This document shows, in pieces, positions 1-7,618 of a stretch of DNA of 55,119 bases. The notes under the pieces were generated by a model. The model had not been told where the DNA came from. It did no database searches and saw only the letters and a list, made by a program, of their open reading frames with translations. Where the stretch lies: positions 1 to 55,119 of the forward strand of contig CAZPHD010000019.1 of NCBI GenBank assembly GCA_964586225.1. Direction: 5' to 3'. The translations under genes and the position numbers were made by a program. The stretch is from JANJUB01 sp964586225 (GTDB taxonomy: Bacteria; Armatimonadota; Fimbriimonadia; Fimbriimonadales; Fimbriimonadaceae). Numbering within the stretch: the first letter of the stretch is position 1; each line of letters opens with the position of its first letter.

Positions 1-1099
1 GCTCGCCGGGGATGGGCACGCTCTCTTGGTATCCGTCAATGAACCGGATCTCAAAGCTCAGTTTTTCATGAGGGTCGATTTGAAGACGAGATCGGTTCAT
101 GAAGCTGCGCTCGCTCTGAATGGCCTGGTTCATGACGGCCTGGCTCGTGAAGTCGCCGACTTGTCGCCAGCCTCGGCCTGTGTAAGCATCGTAAGTGCGT
201 TGCCGAAGATAGTGTGGCCGCCGATCGCTGATCCTGATTCGAAACACCGGCTTCTTTTGGAGATTGTTCCGTGGGCCCTGCCCGACGCTGACGCTTCCCG
301 TTGCGCTGGGCGTAAACGCTGAAGAACTCGCCGTGAGAGTGGGTGCAGCTTGGGGAACGGCGAACTGCACCCGCCCCGCGACGGCCTGAACCGAGCTTTG
401 AAAGAGGGGTGCGCCAAGCACGCTGAGCATGATGATCACGGCCGCTGACCCGAGGGCCCACTCCGGACCGGCCATCCAGCGCCACGGACCTTGTTTGAGG
501 TTCTCGTAGAAGGTTGCGGCAATGTCGCTCGCCGTAGCGAAGACAGATGAGCCGCCTGCAGGAGCGTAGCCCGACTCTTGGGCCTGAAGCATCATCACGC
601 GGCCATGCGCGCGGGCAAACAAGGTGGCGAAGCAGAGTAGGAAGCCGAAAAACGCAAAGGGCGCCTGTGCGAACGTATCCCAGGCACCGACCAGCCCAAA
701 GAGCGCGATACTCGGCACCGCCTGAAAAACGATGGTTGAGTCGCGCCAAGTCAGAAAACTCCCGATCGCAATCATCCAGGCGAGAGCTGCCGCAATAACA
801 AGTTGCGCGGGAAATCCTCCCATCGGAAGAAGCGCATTGAGCGGTTGCACGTATACGACGGCACAAACGGCAAAAACCGTATAGACCAGGCCACTTACCC
901 AAGCGTAACGATCCGGGACGGCCCGACTCGCGGCCCAGCTGACGAGCGTGCCCACCACGATGAACCCCATGAGGAACCAGGCAACTTCGACCTGCCGCAA
1001 ACCCATGCCGACCGAGAACAGGGCGAAACTCGAAGCGAGGGCTGACAGCCCAAAGTCGAGCCATCCCAGTTGAAACACATCGCGGCGAAAGTTCTTCAT
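1..1099 (-). CDS. TgpA-like membrane transglutaminase, N-terminal part (cut by window start)
   Basis: I read this frame directly from the ATG at 1099; it stays open to base 1, so about 366 residues of the N-terminus are visible and the protein continues outside the window. It opens with about seven hydrophobic segments (roughly residues 8-30, 41-58, 67-85, 97-117, 122-140, 147-163 and 216-232), then a soluble stretch containing RPHYLRQRTYDAYTGRGWRQ, which resembles the region preceding the catalytic domain of DUF3488/TgpA transglutaminases. The catalytic Cys-His-Asp part lies beyond the window. It starts two bases after the DUF58 stop and is third in the usual MoxR-DUF58-transglutaminase operon. 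That gene order supports the call. The longer Arg-rich frame over the same bases is a shadow. Confidence 0.8.
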   Translation of the reverse strand, partial: MKNFRRDVFQLGWLDFGLSALASSFALFSVGMGLRQVEVAWFLMGFIVVGTLVSWAASRAVPDRYAWVSGLVYTVFAVCAVVYVQPLNALLPMGGFPAQLVIAAALAWMIAIGSFLTWRDSTIVFQAVPSIALFGLVGAWDTFAQAPFAFFGFLLCFATLFARAHGRVMMLQAQESGYAPAGGSSVFATASDIAATFYENLKQGPWRWMAGPEWALGSAAVIIMLSVLGAPLFQSSVQAVAGRVQFAVPQAAPTLTASSSAFTPSATGSVSVGQGPRNNLQKKPVFRIRISDRRPHYLRQRTYDAYTGRGWRQVGDFTSQAVMNQAIQSERSFMNRSRLQIDPHEKLSFEIRFIDGYQESVPIPGE

Positions 1100-1101
1100 G
1101 G

Positions 1102-2427
1102 CTAGATCGCGGTGTACGGCACGCGGACAACCGTCGCTCCCATCATTGACAGGTCGGCGAGGTATCCGTCTTCGAGCGCGGGCGGACGAGTGTGCTTCTT
1201 CGCGACGACGTAGTCGCTTGGATCATAGGCCAGGATGATCACTCGCATTCCTCGGCCGATGATCTCGCGAATGGCGACTGTGAGACCCCGGTCTTCCGTC
1301 GAGATGAGCACATAAAGCATGGACCCTAGCGGCAGAGCACCGGCCGCGCGCGCGGCCTCGCCGCTCACCAACTCAGCCTGGTCAGGCTCGATATTGGCAA
1401 GGGTTGCGAGTATCTCCTGTTGCCTCTCGTGAGGTGAGCCACTCACCTTGTGGCCGAGTTCAATCGTTGGAAACAGGACCTGCGAGCCGTTGCGGAGCAT
1501 CCGCTCGGTGAGATACGCGGTGTGGCTGCACATTCGTTCAAGCGTGGTATTGCCTCCCAGGCCGTGGTCAGTGCCGGTGGTGCGCTGGATGACAAAGCCC
1601 ACAGCAGCGTGCGAGCCCGTCTCGAACTCCTTGACCAGCAACTGGCCAGCACGGGCACTGGATCGCCAATGAATATAGCGGATTGAGTCGCCCGGCACGT
1701 ACTCGCGCACGCCCCGCGGCTCAATACCGGCCCCGCGCGCCTGTCCCATCTCCGTTTCGGCAGATCCCCATCCGGAAGCCGAGGGCAGGTCCAGCTCCAG
1801 CGGGATCGGAGTCGGCACGACGAGCATCTCAGTGGGGGCGACGTCGTAAGTTCGCGTCATTGTGACGAGGCCGAGGGCGTCAGTTCCGTGCACGGTCACC
1901 GAGTTCCAAAGGAAGCGTCCTCGACGGAGGGGCCGAAAGCGATACTGCGTGCGGATGGGAACATCGAACGCCGGCGCGACCGGCAGACTGGCCGTGCGGT
2001 CAGCGACCGCAAGGCGAGAGGGAAGATTGTCACTGACGGTGACAAGGGGTCGCCGTATTCGGCGAACACTCCACACCACCATCTCAACCGTCACCAGCTC
2101 GCCAACTTGTGCCTTCTCAGGTGCCACCCGTTCGAACTGGAGCCCACGCACCGCCAGCCAAGCCTGCAAACGCGAGGCGCCGAGCGTTGCGATGAGCGCC
2201 GTTGCCATATAGAACAGGCCCGGCGAGTTGAGCATGACGGCAACCGTCGCCAAGAAGAACGCCGAGGTTGAAACCGCAACGCCAGCCACGCTACGTAGGC
2301 CCCGGCGCGGGGCGCTCGGATTGGCACGTCGCATCGCCTGCTCGCGTGCGACCGATCGGATACCGATGAACAAGGCACCGAGAACCAGCACCAAGAATCC
2401 GATCGCGTAATAGAGGCCGAACCGCAT
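1102..2427 (-). CDS. DUF58 domain-containing protein
   Basis: 441 residues. Two hydrophobic segments lie near the N-terminus (about residues 5-25 and 48-85), followed by a beta-rich middle and the family signature around residues 235-275: REYVPGDSIRYIHWRSSAR, then GQLLVKEFE. DUF58 proteins usually accompany MoxR ATPases and carry a von Willebrand-like fold; the exact biochemical role is not established, although a part in envelope assembly or stress is often inferred. The gene lies six bases after the MoxR stop and two bases before the transglutaminase start, so the three are almost certainly co-transcribed. The start follows closely on the upstream stop and begins with MRFGLYYAIG, a plausible membrane anchor. 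Confidence 0.92.
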   Translation of the reverse strand: MRFGLYYAIGFLVLVLGALFIGIRSVAREQAMRRANPSAPRRGLRSVAGVAVSTSAFFLATVAVMLNSPGLFYMATALIATLGASRLQAWLAVRGLQFERVAPEKAQVGELVTVEMVVWSVRRIRRPLVTVSDNLPSRLAVADRTASLPVAPAFDVPIRTQYRFRPLRRGRFLWNSVTVHGTDALGLVTMTRTYDVAPTEMLVVPTPIPLELDLPSASGWGSAETEMGQARGAGIEPRGVREYVPGDSIRYIHWRSSARAGQLLVKEFETGSHAAVGFVIQRTTGTDHGLGGNTTLERMCSHTAYLTERMLRNGSQVLFPTIELGHKVSGSPHERQQEILATLANIEPDQAELVSGEAARAAGALPLGSMLYVLISTEDRGLTVAIREIIGRGMRVIILAYDPSDYVVAKKHTRPPALEDGYLADLSMMGATVVRVPYTAI

Positions 2428-2433
2428 ATGGCC

Positions 2434-3402
2434 TTAGCTCACGGGAATCGGGGCGGCGACGCCCTCGAGAATTCGCTCTATGACCTGCTCGGTCGAAGCA
2501 CCGCGTACGCGCACCTCGGCCCGAGCGATCACCCGATGCGCGAGAACTGCCGGCGCAACCGCCTTGACATCGTCCGGGCGGACATAGTCGATGCCCTGCA
2601 TCGCGGCCATCGCCTGGGCGCCGCGCATAAGATACAAGGAGCCCCGCGGGGATGAGCCCATGATCAACTGATTGCTTTCTCGAGTCGCACGCACCACGTC
2701 CACCATATACTCGCGGACCGCCTCGTGGACAAAAATCTCACGAACGGCATGTTGCATCTCGACGAGCTTCTCAAGCGAGACAACGTTCTGAACCGTCTCA
2801 AGCGGATGCGTCAGCCGCTGATCAACCAGGACCTGAACCTCCTCATCACGCCCCGGATAGCCCATGCTGATGCGCATGAAGAACCGGTCGAGCTGCGCTT
2901 CGGGAAGCGGGTAGGTGCCAGTCATCTCTACGGCGTTCTGGGTGGCAATGACAAAGAAGGGGGTCGGAAGCGAGCGGGTCTCGCCGTCTGACGTGACCTG
3001 CCTTTCCTCCATGGCTTCCAGGAGTGACGACTGAGTCTTCGGGGTCGCCCGGTTGATTTCGTCAACGAGGACGATGTTGCCAAAGACGGGACCGGGTCGG
3101 AACTCAAACCTCTGTGTCTGCTGATTGAAGATCGAGGAGCCCGTTATGTCTGCTGGCAGGAGGTCCGGCGTGAACTGCATGCGCTTGAAGTCGCCGCCGA
3201 TCGCGCGGGCCAGGGCCTTGGCGAGGGTCGTTTTGCCTACGCCGGGAATATCCTCGATCAGCAAGTGACCGTTGCAGAGAAGCGCGATGACGGCCATCTC
3301 AACCGTATGGCGCTTGCCCACGATCGCTTTCTCTACTTCATTGACGAGTGTGTTGCCGAGTGCGGCAATGTCTGATACCTGCAACTGTTTCGTTACCCCC
3401 AC
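2434..3402 (-). CDS. MoxR-family AAA+ ATPase
   Basis: A MoxR-type AAA+ ATPase, a chaperone-like ATPase thought to help mature protein complexes handled by its DUF58 partner. Visible motifs: Walker A IPGVGKTT near residue 53, Walker B IVLVDEINRA, a sensor region ATQNAVEMTGTYPLPEAQLDRF is recognisable in parts, and an arginine-rich C-terminal lid with SSPRGSLYLMRGAQA. An ATG exists at 3522, but the 40 residues it would add are low-complexity and unlike the family. I place the start at the GTG at 3402, with a TTG about 18 bases further in as an alternative. First gene of the MoxR-DUF58-transglutaminase operon. Confidence 0.93.
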   Translation of the reverse strand: MGVTKQLQVSDIAALGNTLVNEVEKAIVGKRHTVEMAVIALLCNGHLLIEDIPGVGKTTLAKALARAIGGDFKRMQFTPDLLPADITGSSIFNQQTQRFEFRPGPVFGNIVLVDEINRATPKTQSSLLEAMEERQVTSDGETRSLPTPFFVIATQNAVEMTGTYPLPEAQLDRFFMRISMGYPGRDEEVQVLVDQRLTHPLETVQNVVSLEKLVEMQHAVREIFVHEAVREYMVDVVRATRESNQLIMGSSPRGSLYLMRGAQAMAAMQGIDYVRPDDVKAVAPAVLAHRVIARAEVRVRGASTEQVIERILEGVAAPIPVS

Positions 3403-3585
3403 AATCCACGTTGGAGCTCTAGCGGCTCCTCTTGTTGGGAGTCTGCTCCAGAGGTCAGACTCTCCTGACCGTTCTCTACGTTCGCAATGGCGGAAGTGTC
3501 CCGCGTGTTCCGCCAAAATCACGCGATTCCTAGCGTTAACGATGCGTCAAGGTGGGGGCTTGCATGATATCCTCTTGGGTGCCCC

Positions 3586-3966
3586 GTGCTCAAGTTGCTG
3601 AAGAACCTGTTTCGGCGCCCGCCGCCACCACCCGCTCTCGCCGTCGCGCAGGCGGTGTCTGGACCTCGAGTCGCCGTTCTGCTGAGTCGTGCCGATGAGC
3701 GTGAGGCATTTCGCACGGCCCTGAAGCAGGAGGGCCTGTTGGTGACGGCTCCCGATCCTCAAGCCGGTCTAAGCTGGCCAGAGTTCTCGGAACTGGGGCA
3801 TCCGGACCTCGTCGTGCTGGATAGCCTGCCCTACTTTGAGGAACTTCGCTGGACGCTCAAGGATGTGATTCTCATCACAGACGGAGAGCTCGAGCCCGGC
3901 CCCCAGGAAGCCCGGGTGTTTGTCCGCCATCGCCCGATCGATCTCGCGAACCCGCTTGAGAAGTGA
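3586..3966 (+). CDS. Small hypothetical protein, possibly a degenerate receiver-like fold
   Basis: 126 residues with a GTG start. After a basic, proline-rich N-terminus (KNLFRRPPPPP) the alternating pattern RVAVLLSRAD, GLLVTAPD, PDLVVLDSLP, DVILITDG and ARVFVRHRP looks like the strand order of a response-regulator receiver, with an Asp where the phospho-acceptor would sit (LVVLDS). I do not recognise the family and the similarity may only be structural. It is divergent from the MoxR operon. Its TGA directly abuts the TGA of the converging M16-like gene, giving the six-base palindrome TGATCA with no spacer. Confidence 0.6.
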   Translation: MLKLLKNLFRRPPPPPALAVAQAVSGPRVAVLLSRADEREAFRTALKQEGLLVTAPDPQAGLSWPEFSELGHPDLVVLDSLPYFEELRWTLKDVILITDGELEPGPQEARVFVRHRPIDLANPLEK

Positions 3967-5169
3967 TCAGCGGGGCTTGATCATGTCCACGCGACCTTCG
4001 CTAATCCACCGCCGGGCGAAGTCCTTGACCCTGGCAAAGGACGCTTGGCCATCAATTGGCGTCGTCCATGCCCGCCCGGTCTTCAGCCGCCAATATGCCT
4101 CCAAGAACGTGCGATCATCTAAGGATGAGCCCATCGGCCGGTCGATTGAGAACTGGAATGGCGAGAGACCCAAACCAAGCTCGTTATAGCGCGGCAGCTT
4201 CTGCCTCGCAGCGCGTAGATCGGATTCGGTCAACGACTCAATCTTCTCAAGAAGAGCTTTGCGGCCAGCTTCGGCATCGGGCTGCGTGCTCGCCCACACG
4301 AGGATGGGTTCCAGTCCATCCGCGTGGGGAACAAGCATGGCCTCTTGGCGATAGCTCTGGCCCAACTGCTCTCTCAAGGCAGAGTAGACCACGCTCGACT
4401 TGCCAAGGCCCATCAGCACCGTGGCCAACGTGGCTTCAGAGAGGGTGAACTCGGGCGCGCTGTCTTCGGTTGAGATTGCAGCAACAACCGGGACCACCGG
4501 GCCCCCAATGCGAACGAGCGTGAAACCCCCGCGATGCTCCGTTTCAACCTTTGCATCTGGTTCGCTTCGGTAGCGATGGCGCGGGTCGGTGGTGGGTTTG
4601 GACGCCCAGCTTTGGAAACGCTCGCCGAGTCGACGCCGAAACTCCCCTTGCGTGAATGGCCCCCCGACCGCGATGCTAACTTGCCCCGGTTGAAACACGG
4701 AGCGATAGGCTGTGCTCAGTTCGCTTGGGGTGACGAGCTTTGCGTCGCCCGTTCCTGGGAACCAAGCCATTTGCCATGCCGTACGCCGTTGAAACGGGTG
4801 CTCGTCGAGCAAGCGCTGGATTGGACTGGCGGGCAGCAACGCTTGGCGAATGACTTGGTCGCAGAGCGTGACCGCGAGGTCAACATCTCGAGGCGCGAGC
4901 GAGAATCCGATACGTAAGTGGTCGGCCATAGCGCGCGCCGTGAGGCTTGAACCACCGCGGCTGGTCGCCGCGAGCAATTCGTCGCGGGTGAACGCCGACG
5001 TCCCGCGGGCGATTGCCGCACCGAGCACATCGGCAATAACGCGTTGGCGTGATGTGCTGGTGGATAGCGATGCGACGATCTCGATGCGAAGATGCTTGGC
5101 GGTCGGATCGACAACTTCAGAAACGACCACGGGGGTCGACTGGACCAAAGCTGCGAGCAGGGCGATCAT
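3967..5169 (-). CDS. M16-family peptidase-like protein, non-catalytic partner
   Basis: 400 residues. The start is the ATG at 5169, whose ATGA overlaps the stop of the upstream M16 gene, so the two are translationally coupled. The N-terminus MIALLAALVQSTPVV is a likely signal peptide. The protein has the alpha/beta arrangement of M16 repeats (for example AYRSVFQPGQVSIAVGGPF) but no HxxEH zinc site, as expected of the inactive subunit of a two-subunit M16 peptidase. The reading frame extends upstream to 5520, but that extension is out-of-frame coding sequence of the neighbour. It ends back to back with the gene at 3586-3966. Confidence 0.85.
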   Translation of the reverse strand: MIALLAALVQSTPVVVSEVVDPTAKHLRIEIVASLSTSTSRQRVIADVLGAAIARGTSAFTRDELLAATSRGGSSLTARAMADHLRIGFSLAPRDVDLAVTLCDQVIRQALLPASPIQRLLDEHPFQRRTAWQMAWFPGTGDAKLVTPSELSTAYRSVFQPGQVSIAVGGPFTQGEFRRRLGERFQSWASKPTTDPRHRYRSEPDAKVETEHRGGFTLVRIGGPVVPVVAAISTEDSAPEFTLSEATLATVLMGLGKSSVVYSALREQLGQSYRQEAMLVPHADGLEPILVWASTQPDAEAGRKALLEKIESLTESDLRAARQKLPRYNELGLGLSPFQFSIDRPMGSSLDDRTFLEAYWRLKTGRAWTTPIDGQASFARVKDFARRWISEGRVDMIKPR

Positions 5170-6335
5170 CGACTCGTCCCCACGGCGATAACCGCTCGGT
5201 CGCGTTGAAGTCGCGTGATCCCCTCGCGGAACGCCGTCCACCCGACTTGGTCGAGTGAGTCTTGAAGGTCCTCGGGGCGGAGGTTTCGGGCTTGGGTCAT
5301 CAAGAGGCCTCGGAGACTCGCTGCTGAAGCGGGACTCGCAAGTTGGTCGCGAAGCCAGATCGTTGCCAGAAGCTTGCCGATTGGGAAGAGGAATGCCATC
5401 TCGGCTTCGGTGAGGTTGTCGACGACGCTGCCCAGCGCGTTGTTGGCGTCGGTGCGACCGACTAGAATCAAGCCCTGGGTCAACGAGGGCGTGTAGGTGA
5501 CGTACGATGCATCGACCCACGCGGCTACACCATACGCTGCGGCGAGCGTGCCTGCGGTATCGATTCCGAACCCTTCCACGAGGGCAGCGCGAACTTCTCC
5601 GTAGCAGTCGTCTGATTCTCGCCGACCGCGCTCGCCAGTTCGCGTTGTTGGCTCGGCAAGTTCATCTTCTGATTCTCGCTGTTCGAGCAGCGCGCGCACT
5701 TTGGCGGTCGTGTCTTTGAGGTCGACATCCCCGGCCACGACGACAACCACTTGCTTGGGGTGAAACGCAATGCGATGAAGCTGTAGCAAGCTCGCGGGCG
5801 TTGCACTGGTTAGCGAGGAAGCTGTGCCGAACGGGTCGAGGCCAGCGTCGCCGAACGCGGCTGTCCATGCCGTACGTGAGAGCCTCTGGTGATCCGGAAC
5901 GAGCGCAAACTCCTCGGCCATGATCGCGCGCTCGCGGTCGATTGCGGCTTGAGTCCATCCGGACGGGCCAAGGATTTCCTTGACGCCCTCGAGTAGCGTG
6001 CTCAGCTGCTCGGCCCGACCGGTGAACTCAAACTGGAGCGCATCGCGATGGGTCCGACCCGTGAAGAAGATGCCCTCGGCCTCAAATCGCTGATCGAGAT
6101 CGCCCTTGGTGCCCTTGAGTACGAGATGCTCGAGCAAGTGTCGGTGCCCATGGGTAGCCGGGGTCTCGGCGCAACCGCGCGTGCCGGCAAAGACCTGCAC
6201 GCTGAGCACTTTCGACTTTGGGAACTGCTCAACTAGGATGGCTGATCCATTGGGCAACAGCGTGCGCAGCCGCGGCGAATCTTGAGCGACCAGCGGCCCA
6301 AGCAACGTCAACACAAGGAGTGGGGCGAACGTCAT
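5166..6335 (-). CDS. M16 family zinc metallopeptidase, catalytic subunit
   Basis: 389 residues with a signal peptide (MTFAPLLVLTLLGPLVAQ). The inverted zinc motif HxxEH is present as HLLEH near residue 67, in the context HLLEHLVLKGT, and the distal glutamate lies in ERAIMAEEF about 75 residues later, as in active insulinase-family peptidases. The likely role is degradation of peptides in the periplasm, together with the HxxEH-less protein encoded next. The ATG shares one base with the FKBP stop (TAATG), and the stop overlaps the next start by four bases, so this is the third gene of a four-gene operon. Confidence 0.92.
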   Translation of the reverse strand: MTFAPLLVLTLLGPLVAQDSPRLRTLLPNGSAILVEQFPKSKVLSVQVFAGTRGCAETPATHGHRHLLEHLVLKGTKGDLDQRFEAEGIFFTGRTHRDALQFEFTGRAEQLSTLLEGVKEILGPSGWTQAAIDRERAIMAEEFALVPDHQRLSRTAWTAAFGDAGLDPFGTASSLTSATPASLLQLHRIAFHPKQVVVVVAGDVDLKDTTAKVRALLEQRESEDELAEPTTRTGERGRRESDDCYGEVRAALVEGFGIDTAGTLAAAYGVAAWVDASYVTYTPSLTQGLILVGRTDANNALGSVVDNLTEAEMAFLFPIGKLLATIWLRDQLASPASAASLRGLLMTQARNLRPEDLQDSLDQVGWTAFREGITRLQRDRAVIAVGTSR

Positions 6336-6658
6336 TAGCCGATCGAGAGGAGCTCGACTTCGAACACGAGGGTGGCATTCGGTGGAATCACATTGCCCGC
6401 TCCGCGCTCGCCGTAGCCGAGGTCACCGGGGATGATCAGCTTGCGCTTGCCGCCCACCCTCATGCCCGCCACGCCGAGGTCCCAGCCCTTGATCACGCGG
6501 CCCGCACCGAGCGGAAAAGAGAATGGCCCACGACCGATACTGGAATCGAACTCGCGACCGTCCTCGAACATGCCGGTGTAGTGAACGCTCACGTTCTGCC
6601 CGCTCGTCGCCTCGTCTCCTTCACCCACCAAGAGATCTTCGATTACCAACTCAGCCAT
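6335..6658 (-). CDS. FKBP-type peptidyl-prolyl cis-trans isomerase
   Basis: 107 residues, a single FKBP domain of standard length without a signal peptide. Active-site motifs are clear: VSVHYTGMFEDGREFDSS, FPLGAGRVIKGWDLGVAGM, GGKRKLIIPGDLGYGERG, and the closing FEVELLSIG. It catalyses proline isomerisation during folding, probably in the cytoplasm. It starts eight bases after the universal stress protein gene and its stop overlaps the M16 start by one base, which suggests a stress or protein quality-control operon. Confidence 0.96.
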   Translation of the reverse strand: MAELVIEDLLVGEGDEATSGQNVSVHYTGMFEDGREFDSSIGRGPFSFPLGAGRVIKGWDLGVAGMRVGGKRKLIIPGDLGYGERGAGNVIPPNATLVFEVELLSIG

Positions 6659-6666
6659 AGGGCTGA

Positions 6667-7551
6667 TTATGAAGGAAGCTGCGGACGAAGCACCAAGACC
6701 GAGTACGGTGAAGAGACCACCTGATGGAACGACTTACTTCCCATCCGGAGCCGGGCGAGGAAGCCGTGACCCTGAGCCCCAACCACGAGCAAGTCGGACT
6801 TGGTGTCGAGCATCACGGTCCGCATGGCGTCGTTCGGGTGCGCATCGAGCACGATACCCTCGGCGTCGATCCCGATCTGGCGGAAGCGTTCAACCACCTT
6901 CTGGTTCTGCTCTTCCAGCTTCTCGCGAATCCAGACCGGGGCGGAGTCCTTGAGGTGCGGGAGGTCATTGACCAGCATTGCGGCGACTGCGGAAGATGTC
7001 TCGTTGGCGGTGAGCACGCGGAGCTTACGGATGCCCTTCGGTGCCCAGGCAAGTAGCAGCTCCAAGGAGCGTTTCGCGTAGTCTGAGTGATCCGTCGCGA
7101 AAACGACGTCGACAGGACCTTTAGGTGCGATGTCGCCCTTTGCCACCAGCAGGCTCTGATCGGCGGCTTGGACAAGACCCTTCGCGACGCTTCCGAAGAA
7201 CAGGTCCCCATAGGTTCCCTTGGCTTGACTGAAGATCGCAATCAGGTCGGCATTCGCCTCATTCGCCACGGTCATCAACTCCCGGGCAGGATCACCGCGT
7301 CGAATCTCGGTGGTGGCGCCGTTGCCGAGGGCCTCCCGGGCGCGCTCAATGGCTGCCTTGCCTTCTTCTTTGCGCACGTACATCATCTCAGTGATCGCGT
7401 GGTTGGGTCCGAAGGGAGGAAACGAGCCGTCAGGGAATACAGACTCAATAGCGTGCACCAACATCAACTCGGTCGGTTGAAAACCGATTCGCACAAACAA
7501 CTGGGCCGCCGCGATTGAACCTGAAAGATCAACACCGATGATTGCTCGCAT
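6667..7551 (-). CDS. Universal stress protein, tandem UspA domains
   Basis: 294 residues forming two UspA modules. The first starts MRAIIGVDLSGSIAAAQLF and ends near DQSLLVAKGD; the second starts PVDVVFATDHSDYAKRSLE and ends with VVGAQGHGFLARLRMGS and the SVLVLRP strand. The G-x-x-G plus S/T pattern of ATP-binding UspA proteins is visible in the second copy (GAQGHGFLARLRMGSKSFH). The likely role is stress adaptation. It is the first gene of an operon with the FKBP and two M16 genes; the promoter must lie in the 67-bp gap shared with the divergent hydrolase gene. Confidence 0.93.
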   Translation of the reverse strand: MRAIIGVDLSGSIAAAQLFVRIGFQPTELMLVHAIESVFPDGSFPPFGPNHAITEMMYVRKEEGKAAIERAREALGNGATTEIRRGDPARELMTVANEANADLIAIFSQAKGTYGDLFFGSVAKGLVQAADQSLLVAKGDIAPKGPVDVVFATDHSDYAKRSLELLLAWAPKGIRKLRVLTANETSSAVAAMLVNDLPHLKDSAPVWIREKLEEQNQKVVERFRQIGIDAEGIVLDAHPNDAMRTVMLDTKSDLLVVGAQGHGFLARLRMGSKSFHQVVSSPYSVLVLRPQLPS

Positions 7552-7599
7552 CTATGAATCGTACCGCCTTGAAGCCCAGGGCTTGCGTCCCCATCTTCA

Positions 7600-7611
7600 T
7601 TTACATGTAAA
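7600..7611. promoter_or_regulatory. 12-bp perfect palindrome in a divergent promoter region
   Basis: TTTACATGTAAA lies in the 67-bp gap between the universal stress gene and the CocE-type hydrolase, eight bases before the hydrolase ATG. It could be an operator for one or both genes. No regulator is identified, and one palindrome of this size can arise by chance in AT-rich spacer. Confidence 0.3.
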
Positions 7612-7618
7612 GTAGGAC

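Noticed and set aside
66..1130. Long Arg-rich minus-strand frame as a real gene
   Set aside because: Composition is that of a shifted frame; another minus frame from 1099 is open to the window start, encodes membrane helices and fits the operon.
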